Of a DNA stretch of 64,000 bases, positions 34,476 through 44,500 are shown one piece after another; position 1 is the first letter of the stretch; each line of letters starts with the position of its first letter. Source of the DNA: Diphasiastrum complanatum (lineage: Eukaryota; Streptophyta; Lycopodiopsida; Lycopodiales; Lycopodiaceae); assembly GCA_029204225.1 (NCBI GenBank), contig CM055100.1, forward strand, positions 61,997,472 to 62,061,471, given 5' to 3'. The notes under the pieces were generated by a model. It was not told the origin of the DNA. It worked only from the letters and a program-made list of their open reading frames with translations, and did no database searches. The position numbers and the translations under genes were made by a program.

Positions 34476-35297
34476 TGTGAAAAAAGTACAAAAAGGACCA
34501 AGAGTGGATCCTAATCTGATCCTCAAGAGGGATTGGTTGTCAGATTACTTGATCCGTCAATCTACTTCAGATTAAGATCAATTCTAGACACAAAATCCTA
34601 ACAAGAACAATCATTAATTGAAGGTAAGTGTACTTTATGGTTTCACACGTGTGAAACACTGTCTGAGTACGGACTCCAACCTGAAAATCAAGTACACATT
34701 GATAGAACCTCAAAAGAATCAAAACAAATGTAGACAAATGGAGAGAATCACTCAAAATTGCTTCCAAAACCAAGATTGGTGTCTCACATTGATTATGGCA
34801 AAATGTGGCTCTATATATACAATAAGTGAGAGCTCGTGGTACTGATCATCCCTCTGATCCCACATGTGTGAAGGTGCTTTGTCATATGATGATTCATCAT
34901 GCAAAACTGACACTTGGACAAAACCTTCTATTTTGAGCACTTTTGGTCTATTTTCCTTCTATATGGAGATCTACTTGAAAATCTTCTAGAAGTCAAAATT
35001 TGCCTACTTCAGCTTATTCAACACATGTGAGCTGTCCTCTACACATGTGATATGACACCTAACCAAAGGATGTGGCTTATGCAATCAATAGATTGATGCC
35101 ATGTGTCATATGTCTAGAAAACTAGTTTTTGGCCTTTTTAGCCACTAGAACTTGAATTAAATCATATGTACAACTTATATGATTATGGTACATGACAAGT
35201 ACAATATTTTCACACGTGGAAACAGGCTCCACACATGTGTGTTTGTCTATATACAAGATTTTTGGCCTCTACCAAGCTTATTTTTGCATTTTTCACA
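34476..35297 (-). repeat. 5' LTR of element D
   Basis: 822 bp, paired with 29961-30786. It contains the exact palindrome CACACGTGTG (34644-34653) and related CACATGTGTG and CACACGTGG sites near 34860, 35210 and 35230. The minus-strand order LTR, primer site, body, polypurine tract, LTR fixes the orientation. Confidence 0.92.
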
Positions 35298-35302
35298 CTT
35301 CT

Positions 35303-36120
35303 TGTGTAGATGGAGCTATGCAAGTGGATGGATGTTATCTTGCTGTAAAATCAAGTAATGGATCTGGAAAACAAATTTTGTTCAATGACTTTGATGATCA
35401 AGTTGAAGATCAAGAGGTTGATCTCAAAGCGCTTCAACTAGTCAAAAGGGAACGTGGCAATTTGGAGCTAGTCAAGAGCATCAAAGGAGAGGTAATTGGC
35501 AAAGATGTTATGGATGTATTTTTGCAGCTTATTGAAGACTCAAGTAAGGTCAAAGGATCAGCAAGGAAGTGTTGTTCAAGCTTACTTTACTCGTCATATC
35601 TCATATTTGAGCAATTTTATGTGGATGTGTGCAAATTGTCAAGATATGGTAAAACTAGCTACATTGGTGAGCATTGTTTTGATGTTGGATTTGTACTAGC
35701 TTTCTCGGCTGGTTTTGCTAATGGAAATGAAGCTATTGGAGGCTCATTATGTCACTCATTCATGGCCAAGTCATCAAGGCTTGATGGCATCTTATGGCAA
35801 GATGAAGATGGAGCTCATTCATGGAGTATCATGGTGGATACATGGCAACAAGGGACAAAGGAGGAGGAAACATGCAAGAAAATGTTGATCACTCATATTT
35901 ATTATTTGTTTGCTGTATTTTTCCAGAGTTTTCAAAGATGGAATCATGGTGGAATCATTTCATTTACATTCTATTTGATTCTTCATGTTCTAATTACATC
36001 TTGATATGTAAAATTGATGTAAGAAATAGTGAAGCATCCCAACTGGACACTGTCCTCTATATCAATTATGGATTTCTATTTTTAGCATTACATGTTCATT
36101 GAAAGGAGATCTATTCTTAG
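35303..36120 (+). other. Unidentified segment in element C in place of RT
   Basis: After removing D, element C's integrase/RT linker runs at about 29940 into this sequence, which stays open for about 230 codons to 36004. It includes NGSGKQILFNDFDDQVEDQE, LVKSIKGEVIGKDVMDVFLQ and LDGILWQDEDGAHSWSIMVD. None of the RT motifs (KARLVARG, DVQ.AFLNG, YVDD) is present. Possible sources are a captured host transcript, filler from another element or a rearranged copia variant. No family is recognised. Confidence 0.45.
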
Positions 36121-36366
36121 GAAGAAGATCATTCTTATGATGGATCAAAGTTCTATTGTCAGAAACTATTCTAGGAGCAAGCATATTGAGATACAATATC
36201 ATTTTGTGAGGGAGCAAGTCATTGCAAAGGAGGTGGAGCTTCAACATGTGTCTTCAAGGGAATGTGTAGCTGATATCTTTACCATTGGGAAAAGACTTGT
36301 TCATGAAGCATAGGACTTCACTTGGAGTGTTATCAAAGTCTATGCCAAAACTAGTTGAAGAGGGAG
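36121..36366 (+). pseudogene. Element C RNase H tail and polypurine tract
   Basis: Encodes SRSKHIEIQYHFVREQVIAK and ELQHVSSRECVADIFT, the usual C-terminal end of copia RNase H; a possible degraded DNQSAI-like segment lies just before. It ends near 36312. The sequence to 36366 finishes with TTGAAGAGGGAG, the polypurine tract, directly before the LTR. The catalytic part of RNase H is missing. Confidence 0.8.
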
Positions 36367-37018
36367 TGTGAAAGATTCAACTTGTTTCATCACATTTTGC
36401 TATATTTTCATATTTGGCATATTGAGGCCAAAACTTGTTTTAAACTTAGAGGTTGACTTTTCAAAGTTCATTAGTCTAAATTTCACTTGAATAAACACTT
36501 TTTGAAAGTGTGGGAAAGTTAGAATGCGAGTTAGAGTAGATTCAAATTTGAATAGTTGAGTACATTGAATCTAGACCGAAAATTAGTAGGGTTAGCAATT
36601 TGGAGGGAAAGCCAAGTGGCCAAATAGGGTTTGGACCTGTTATAAAAGGATGTAACTTGTGGAGAGAGTAATCTTCTCTCTTCTCTATCTCATTTCATGC
36701 TTATACATGGTTCACTTGGGTTCTACTATCCATTGGTGCACTATCTTGGTGATTGCTTGCAATTCTATGTGTAGAATGATCTATATTTGTTATTTTTGGA
36801 TCCACATGTGTGAAATACAGTAGCTTGCTGGTTTTGTATGGACAACAACAGTACATAATCATTTCACTCAAGTTTGATCAAGTTCTATTGGTGTTTGCAT
36901 CTCAATTGGTGTGTAGATGCTGATTTTTCTACATTGGTGAGATTGATAGTATATTTTTCTTTCTAACCAAAGATCACTCAAATAGATTGGATCTTAAAGA
37001 TCTGAAATATTTCACACA
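36367..37018 (+). repeat. 3' LTR of element C
   Basis: Partner of 26587-27228, ending TTTCACA at 37018. The TATA-like GTTATAAAAGG is conserved near 36641. The palindrome reads CACATGTGTG here but CACACGTGTG in the 5' copy (27023). Its last ~100 bp differ from those of the 5' LTR. Confidence 0.85.
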
Positions 37019-39390
37019 ACATATCATCCACCTATAAGGTGATGATAATGAAGGATTGCTGCACTGACTTGGAATAGAAGTTGCAAGCAACAGTGCTTGG
37101 TTTGAATCCTTGTTCAATGAGGAATGTGTTGATCCTCTGAAACCAAGCTCTAGAAGACTGTTTCAAGCTATGCAGTGCTTTGTGGAGTTTACATACATGA
37201 TTTTTCATACCTTCCAAAACACATCCTTCGGGCTGGATCATGAAGATATCTTCTTGTATAGCTCCATTCAGATAAGTTGTTTGTACATCAAGTTGATGTA
37301 CTTCGAGATCGGCAGCTGCAACATAAGACAAGAGCATTCGGATCGACGAATGTTTGACTACTGCACTGAAAGTCTTGTTGTAGTCAACATTGGGGATTTG
37401 AGTGAATCCTCGCACTACCAGTCTTGCCTTCCTTCGATCAATTGCTCCGTTGGCATTGTATTTGATCTTAAAGATCCATTTGCAATCAATGATATTGCAG
37501 CCAATAGGAGCTCCGACTAATGACCATGTTTGGTTCTTGATTAGAGAGGAATACTCTCTGTTCATAGCTTCTCTCCAGAGATCAGAGTCTGGTTGGCTGA
37601 GTGCCTCTTCGACTGTCGTCGATTCCTGTATCAAGAGACAGGCAGACTCAGGAGCATACCTTGTAGGCTATGTGCGCACTCGGCTTGATCTTCTGGGAGG
37701 ATTCGACTGATGAACCACTCTTGGGACTTGCTGCTAGGTAGCAACAACATCTTTGTCTGATTCGCTGTCTCGAAGTGGGTTGACAATAGACACGCCTGAG
37801 CCAGAGGCTCGGATTGTCGTGTCAATGGCAGGTGATGAAGATTCTCTTGGAGCAATCTCCTTGCCTTTGAGGTCGACGTAATCCTCGACAAAGACTGTAT
37901 CCTGACTATACAAGATTTGCTGGGTATCAGGATCATACAGCTTGTATGTATTATCAGATGAAGTATATCCGATCAGGATGGTCTTGAGACCTTGGAAGTC
38001 CAATTTCTTTCTCATGTCTTTTGGGATCTGCACGTAGGCAACGCACCCAAACACTCTTAGGTTCTTCACAGAAGGCTTAGAGCCTATCCAAACCTCGTGG
38101 GGTGTCTTACCAGAGAGGGCCTTGGTTGAACATCTATTCTGGATGTAAGCTGCAATGGAGACAGCTTCAGCCTTCCAGTCTCCTTTTCTACATGCTCCTT
38201 GAAGATTCTAAAGTAGTTGAAGGCTTCTAATTTCTTCTCTATAAAGTACACCATAGTCGTTTTGAAAAATTCATCAATAAAAGTTATAAAATACTTTGCA
38301 TCCTTCAGCGAAGGATTTTTCATCGGGCCACAAATGTCTGAATGTACAATGCCTACTAGCAATATGTTGATGGCTTGATTCAAATGGTTTCCTAGTCTGT
38401 TTTTCAACTAGACGGTCTTGACAGACAGGTAACTCGACTTTATCATGAGGATAGTCGAGATCAAGAACAATAGACTGTCTAGACATTTGTTGTACAACAA
38501 CATGATTCAAATGACCAAGTCTATAATGCCAAAGTAAACTTTTATTTGCATGAATAGAAGAACTGAGCGCCTGACTAGAGGCAGAAAAGCAATGGCTTAA
38601 TTTATACAAGTATATATGCCTCTTTTCGAGTGCTAGGATCTTGCCTGTCCTATCAACTACTTTGCATTGATCACATTCAAATTCTACTCTATGTCCTAGA
38701 TCTGTGATTCTGCTTACAAAGAGTAGATTCGTAGGTAAATGTGTTACATACAGGACTTTAGGGAGTAGCTTAGACTGATCATTTTCAAAGCTTAATCTTA
38801 CAGTACCTTCACCTTTGTCTGCTATTGTCACCAAGGTGAACATTTTTTTGGGTACTGTAAGGTGTATAGGACTCGAAACAGCCAATAAGGCTAGTCATGT
38901 GCTGAGTGGCTCCGGAATCCAGGAACCAAGAATTGTCGCCAGATGCTCCTTGATGGCTGGTCATGAAGGCATCATGATCCGCTTCTTGAATAGGCTGTGG
39001 AGCTTCTACAGTTGCATTTGCCACTTGATTCGACAGCCCCCCTTGCTGTTGTTCTTCGCTTGCAGTATCCGACAGTCTTGAATTTCATGGTTGTTTCGCT
39101 TGCAATATCTGCAGAACAACTTCTTCTTTATCTGCGAATTTGACTGTTCTTTGTGATGTGCTGTTTCTGGTGTGGCTTTGATTGCTTCGGACCTTTCTTC
39201 TTCTTCTTCTGCTTAGTTGTGCTCTTGTTGGTGTATAAAGCGTGAGAATCAACTGAGGAACTTGAGGCTTCGTTCCTCTGCGTGTCTTCCTACAGCAACA
39301 TAGTAATGACTCTCGAAAGAGTCAATTCTGGATGAGTCGTCATGATCATCACCCAACTGTCGTATGACCTATGGAAGAGTTTTGTTGTCT
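37019..39390 (-). pseudogene. Copia element B: gag end, protease, integrase, RT N-part
   Basis: Reads leftward. It starts with a gag remnant (SYDSWVMIMTTHPELTLSRV), then the zinc knuckle CRYCKRNNHEIQDC (about 39082-39123), protease NSWFLDSGATQHM, pre-integrase LLWHYRLGHLNH and HSDICGPM with the first catalytic Asp. At about 38185 the reading jumps from HVEKETGR to EAVSIAAYIQNRCSTKALSG, so the part carrying the other two catalytic residues is deleted. RT (37634-37019) keeps WIFKIKYNANGAIDRRKARL and HQLDVQTTYLNGAI; the YVDD Tyr is a TAG stop (L*VDDML). The reading is then cut by element C and resumes at 26584. The gag start and 5' LTR are absent beyond about 39390. Confidence 0.9.
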
Positions 39391-39911
39391 TGTATTTGAG
39401 GTTTTTACAATCTTTCCCATCTACATGAATATGCAATGTAGCCCTTTGCAATTTGCCATTATGTTTCAAAGTCTTAAGTATGATTTAACAACTAGAATGA
39501 GTCCTTGGTTTAAAGCTTCTTCACCTTAACAACTTGGAACCAACTATGGCATTGGTTCCTACATATAAAAGGAGGTGTTTAAAACAAGGCGTACGTATTT
39601 CCCAAAATGATGGCCATAAATAGATTCATTTGGGACATAATGAGTATGGACATAATATTCTAGTAATATTTCCTATAAGGAAAGCACCTACTACTAGTGT
39701 TAAATATAATGTATGACACATAATATTATTTACATTATTCATATATAGTCCCAAATGTTCTAGTAGTATTACCTAATAAGCACACATGACATGATACTGG
39801 TGTGAAATGTAATGTATAGTTTACCATTATTATCATCATTATATGGGCCCAATAGAACTACTTGCAAATATCATCCTAGGGTGGTATGAAAAGGAATAAC
39901 TTGTTCATAAT
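39391..39911. other. Unassigned, start of the gene-proximal region
   Basis: A+T-rich, no open frame or repeat recognised. Element B homology has ended, so this is probably the native flank of the AP2 gene. Confidence 0.4.
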
Positions 39912-40063
39912 TATGATTAAGGGTGTAGCTAGGGCCCCACCCTCATCCAACGGTGGAGAGTGCTCCATCAAGATGGATACATTGCACTGCAAGATTTCAA
40001 GCATTCTGAAACATTGACATTGGATGAGGGTGGGGCTTTACCTGCACCCAATCGTGAAGATAC
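39912..40063. mobile_element. Small inverted-repeat element (MITE-like)
   Basis: GGGTGTAGCTAGGGCCCCAC from 39921 is mirrored, with a few mismatches, by the sequence ending TTTACCTGCACCC at 40049; about 31 bp match across GCCCCACCCTCATCCAA. A 10-bp direct repeat TGTTCATAAT flanks it (39902-39911 and 40064-40073). A target duplication of 9-11 bp would fit a Mutator-like origin. The outermost bases do not pair well, so the class is tentative. Confidence 0.55.
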
Positions 40064-40204
40064 TGTTCATAATGAAAATATGCCAACACTCTCATCCAAC
40101 TATGCATTCAAGATCACTAGATGAGGGTTGGTCTTAAACACGTTATAACTAAACCATACACTAGGAAGGTATGAAAATGCACTAGTGGGAATGAAAATAT
40201 CAAG

Positions 40205-40252
40205 CAAAGGGAAGGGGGGAGGAGGGGAGGGGGAGGGGGAGGGGGGATTGTT
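40205..40252 (+). repeat. G-rich tract, possible quadruplex
   Basis: Runs of three to seven G separated by single A or GA, about 1.3 kb upstream of the AP2 start codon. Confidence 0.8.
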
Positions 40253-41509
40253 GAATTTTATTTGGTCAAGGGTGGCCATAGATTTTGTGAGGGGGCCATA
40301 AAGGCATTTGCCGACATCGATAGGCGAGACACCTCGACGTCGCCGCTGCTGCCGATGCTCCCGCTCTCGAGAGACGAGAGTCGCCGTTCAAAATACCAGG
40401 CTGCCGCCGGTGGCGGTCCCACCCATGCCCTCAAGTTAAAACACTAAAATACTGCTCGCAAAACAGACAACCCCCGGCTCCGCATCCCGTAATGTGCGCA
40501 ACTGCGCCTCCGCCACCGGCTCCACCTCCGCCCATCGGACGCACGCCACCCTTGTCTTTCTTCTCCTTTCTGTTTCTGTTCTTTCTTCTGCCTTTTCTCT
40601 TTCCTCCATCGCCAGGCATTTACACTAGTAGTCTTTTCGTTGCTGATGCTATCTGATCTCCCGCTCTGCGTCTGTGTGCCAGCCAGCGCACATGTCGCTC
40701 TGTCTGCTGTCTGTCATGCATTCTCTTCTGTCCGCCCTGCACAGCATGGGAAATCGGTTGCCGTGCTGAGAGATGGTGACAGCATATTTTAGTGCATGGA
40801 AATGATGGTGGGAAGTAGTGAAGCTGTTGACCGAAGACTTGTAGGATACTGAAAGCTCTAGAAACGAATTGGGCTGTTCTGGGATTGATAGAGGGTGTTA
40901 GTGAGTGAGAGGGATGCAATTAGGCAGCTGCCTAAAAGGAAGAATCGTACGAGTGTGCTGATGGATTCCTTGTAGCTGCTTTGCTAAGTACTCTATGTAG
41001 ATTCACTGCAGTTGTTAGAACTCAGGAGTCAGGAGTGTTAACACTTTTCTGCCCCTTAAAGGCCAGAGAGATAGAAACAAAATGTTGGGAATTAAGCGGT
41101 GAACCAGAAAACAGAAAGCTTTGTTATTTGGGAAGGATCAACACTTGGTGGATCTTCTGGGCTCGTTTTCATTGTGATTCTACTCTGAGGCATAGATTCT
41201 GGTTCCTTCATTCATCATCTGTGTGTTATTGGCTCAACTTTTGGCGTACAGGAGAATGACAACAAGTATACTTTGAGCTCGCATAGTTGGTTTTATGTAT
41301 CTACGGTTTGCCAATTAGATCTTCCCAAAGTAATTCTCACTCAAGATCATTAAAGCTGTCATGTTCTGATGATCTTCAAAAGCGTCACCGCTGGCTGTAG
41401 GCTGTAGGTGCGGAATCTGAAGCCTAATGAGGACATGGAGGCTGTCCGCCTTTACCTTGTCTAAGAATTGACTAGCGACTCTCTTCAATATCTGCAACGA
41501 TCGTGTACG
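40253..41509 (+). promoter_or_regulatory. Upstream region of the AP2 gene, CpG-rich block
   Basis: 40290-40560 is much richer in G+C and CpG than any neighbouring sequence (CGACGTCGCCGCTGCTGCCG and similar) and is followed by a pyrimidine-rich tract (40550-40612). This is a reasonable place for the promoter or 5' untranslated exon, but no TATA box or start site can be fixed. Open frames here (60-99 codons) have no known domain. Confidence 0.4.
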
Positions 41510-44500
41510 ATGAGATCTTCCAACAATTGGCTTGCATTTTCGCTCTCCCCGAATCTGGCTTTTGATGTGGGATCAGACAGGAACACCCAAATCCAGTCCT
41601 CCGTCACCAGTTTATCAAGGGTCAATTCGAAGATACCAGAGTCTAGCATCGACTACCAAGGCTCTCCAGATTGTTTTTCTGTCCCATCAAGAACTGGAGC
41701 ACCGGTGGAGATGCCAGAAATGTCCCTTAAGACAGATGGCTCTCTTTGCATGATGGAAGCGTTCAATCAGACACATTCTGCAGGTATCATGGAGCTAATC
41801 TGCTGCCACCATTGAGCTGTTTTGATGATAACACTGGCGCATAATAGCGCCGTCGATCTTCCTTATAATTGTTCATTCCACTACGAACTTTTCTCTCATA
41901 ATATGTTTTCACCAGCTAATGTATTCAACGTGTCTTACTAAAGTTTTTTTTCTGAGTTTAACATCTTCTTGTGTAGAGATAACTGCTTGAATCCTTTAAT
42001 GCTTGGTTGCAAATGAAATGGTGAAGTATTTGATTTAAAGGGGCATCTCGGCTGTTTCTAGATTTTTGGCCTCTGATCAAGGCAATGCCGCCTTCTGGAG
42101 CAACACAAGAAACACTGACGCTGCATTCACAGCAAATGTTTGATTCCCAGTTTCCTTCGATGATGAGAAGGAACAATGATCGGATTTCTCCAGGACATCA
42201 TTTCGAATCAGTGCAAGCCAAATCGGAGCATGAAGCACCTAAGCTGGAGGATTTTCTAGGTGGAGTATCTTTGGGAACTCCTTACTCCCAAAACGACCAT
42301 TCTCGACAACCAAATCTAGAAACCATGTACTATAACCAAGGGCATCCATCCTTGTCCAGCCATGATCAGTCTCGGATGAATTCATATCCGCATTCCTCTT
42401 TTCGAGACATGACAGATTGCTTCCATCATCGTGGGTTGCCTGATCCATCCATGTCTTCCCAAGTTTATGAATCTCATTCAAGGCACGTTTTACATCAAGA
42501 AGATAACATTAGTAAAAGCTTCTCATCTACCCGTCCTCTACACGCTCAGAATCTTTTGAAAGAAACAAGGACACAAGAAGATCTGCTCTCAGATTGCAGC
42601 CTGCAGCTCCCCCAGGGAACTGGTACTGCAACGAATAGCAGCATGATGGGAATTTCCGCACTGAAGACATGGCTGCGGCAGCATCAAACAGCTGCAGAGA
42701 ATATAATAATTCCTCAGAGTATAAGCTCCTCCAAAATCAATCTAACCACAATTGCAAATTCTCAAACCTTAGCTTTGTCAATGAGCCCAGGCTCGCAGTC
42801 CAGCTCTATTGCGGCTCCCCAGATGATCACGTCTGCTGTGAACCAGCCTGCAGAACAACCCAGAAAGAGGAACACTGCAAAAGCCGGAGGCAAAGAACCT
42901 TCTCCGAGAAAATCAATTGACACCTTTGGACAACGTACTTCGATCTACAGAGGAGTTACTAGGTGCTACAATAAACCTGTCCTTTTGTTTGCATGTATAT
43001 TGCTTGCGATTTTGACCTTCAGCAAGAATGATTATCAGTTGAGATTGGTCAATTCAGACGATTTTATGAGATGAAGGATCATTGTAGCTGATAGCTGCCA
43101 TATGTTCATTCTTGTCGGCTCTAAAAATTGTGGATTACAAAAACGAAAGGTTTCGGTTATGACTGATTGATGATGATGTTTGATAGACATCGATGGACAG
43201 GGCGCTATGAAGCTCATCTGTGGGACAACAGTTGCAGAAAAGAAGGTCAAACAAGAAAAGGACGACAAGGTGAGCTCAATATAATCTTGTTACACGTTCT
43301 TTGCAAGATTGCTTCCATAGATCGTAGCATCAGCATATACTCAGTAATCAGTTAACAACAGTGGAGATTGTGAAGCTAATCTGCTGATTGTATAGAAATT
43401 AGTCAGTGCTTTTGGAGATTATTTAGGTTGCGGTCTTGGTATTAATTCTTTTTCCTGTTTTTGGCCAATGTATGACGGTCGGCTGATCACCCATCAACAG
43501 TTTACCTTGGTAACTTCTCTCCAGCCTTAATTACATTCTGTTAGTCTTGTTCAATTCTTCTACAACGTCACTGAAAAGTGTTTTGTGATCTGCTTCTAAT
43601 ATTGTGCCGTCGGCGTTCACAGGAGGTTACGATAAAGAAGAAAAAGCAGCAAGAGCATACGATCTAGCTGCACTGAAGTATTGGGGTCCAACTACGACTA
43701 TCAACTGTCCTGTATGTCATTCCCACCATACCAATATGTGCAATTCTTTGCTTATACATATTATTTTTCGTTGATGTCTTGAACTCGCAACAAGGCAGTA
43801 ATTATTGAGTTCTTCCTGATAAGCGATATGGTAGCTTATCGCATATAAGCCAGCACTCTGGTATATGTCAATCAGGTGATTGATCATTGAACACTTAATT
43901 TGTTGACTAATTTATTTTGCAGTTGAGCACCTATGAAAAGGAACTGGAAGAAATGAAAAATATGACAAGGCAGGAATACGTGGCCTCCTTGAGAAGGTAG
44001 GTTTAGTTTATCAGATACCATATTTCTGATCTGATTAACACCAGAACGAGTGACATGCTCATTTGATAAATCATAAAGTACAGCAGGCGGATACCCAATA
44101 TTGTCACTATTCTGCTTAGCTATCTGAATGGATTGGCATGCTTGTTAGTATAGAAATAGGATACATGAGAGTTAATTACACATGATTCAGATTAGCTGAG
44201 CTGAGGGCTATTGTCTGGTGGCAGAAAAAGTAGTGGATTTTCAAGGGGTGCTTCTATCTATCGAGGAGTCACAAGGTATGATCAAGATCCTCTACGTCAA
44301 GGACAACGAATCTAGTTTTAGATGAATGAGTCTAGAATCTGACCCTGTACTATCTTCTATGAAATTTGTGATTTTGCATTATTGTACTATATGTGCTCTG
44401 TATGATGCAGTTAAGACCTAGTAGTAAGTACATGCATATATTTTGTAACGATTACTTCTTACGGAATCTTATCAGGCATCATCAACAAGGAAGATGGCAA

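Larger units (their letters stand above)
29961..35297 (-). mobile_element. Non-autonomous LTR retrotransposon D (5337 bp)
   Basis: Two LTRs (29961-30786 and 34476-35297) with TGTG...CACA ends flank 3.7 kb. The 5-bp target duplication CTTCT is perfect (29956-29960 and 35298-35302). On the minus strand the 5' LTR is followed at once by the tRNA-Met primer site TGGTATCAGAGC, and the 3' LTR is preceded by TTTTGAGGAGGAG. By eye the LTRs differ at about 24 of 822 positions. The interior has no protease, integrase, RT or RNase H; it carries only an unrecognised ORF set near the 3' side. It must have been mobilised by proteins from another copia element. It lies inside element C. Confidence 0.93.
26587..37018 (+). 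mobile_element. Copia element C, inserted in B and interrupted by D
   Basis: Flanked by matching direct repeats starting TGTGAAAGATTCAAC at 26587 and 36367; the right copy is preceded by the polypurine tract GAAGAGGGAG. The outer end at 37018 is TTTCACA, the mirror of TGTGAAA. Removing it rejoins the B reading frame after the VDDML of reverse transcriptase. The flanks share only CAA clearly (CAATG on the left, CAACA on the right), so the target duplication is imperfect. By eye about 26 differences occur over the first ~540 bp of the two LTRs. The interior contains gag, protease and integrase, then unidentified sequence, then an RNase H tail. D (29961-35297) is nested inside. Confidence 0.88.

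Noticed and set aside
34618-35305. The 270-codon frame starting at 35192 inside the LTR
   Set aside because: Its start lies in the D 5' LTR and reads across the insertion junction; only the part after 35302 belongs to element C.
40262-40919. Open frames of 60-99 codons in the G+C-rich block upstream of the AP2 gene
   Set aside because: Low stop-codon density in G+C-rich DNA explains them; no domain, no codon pattern, both strands equally open.
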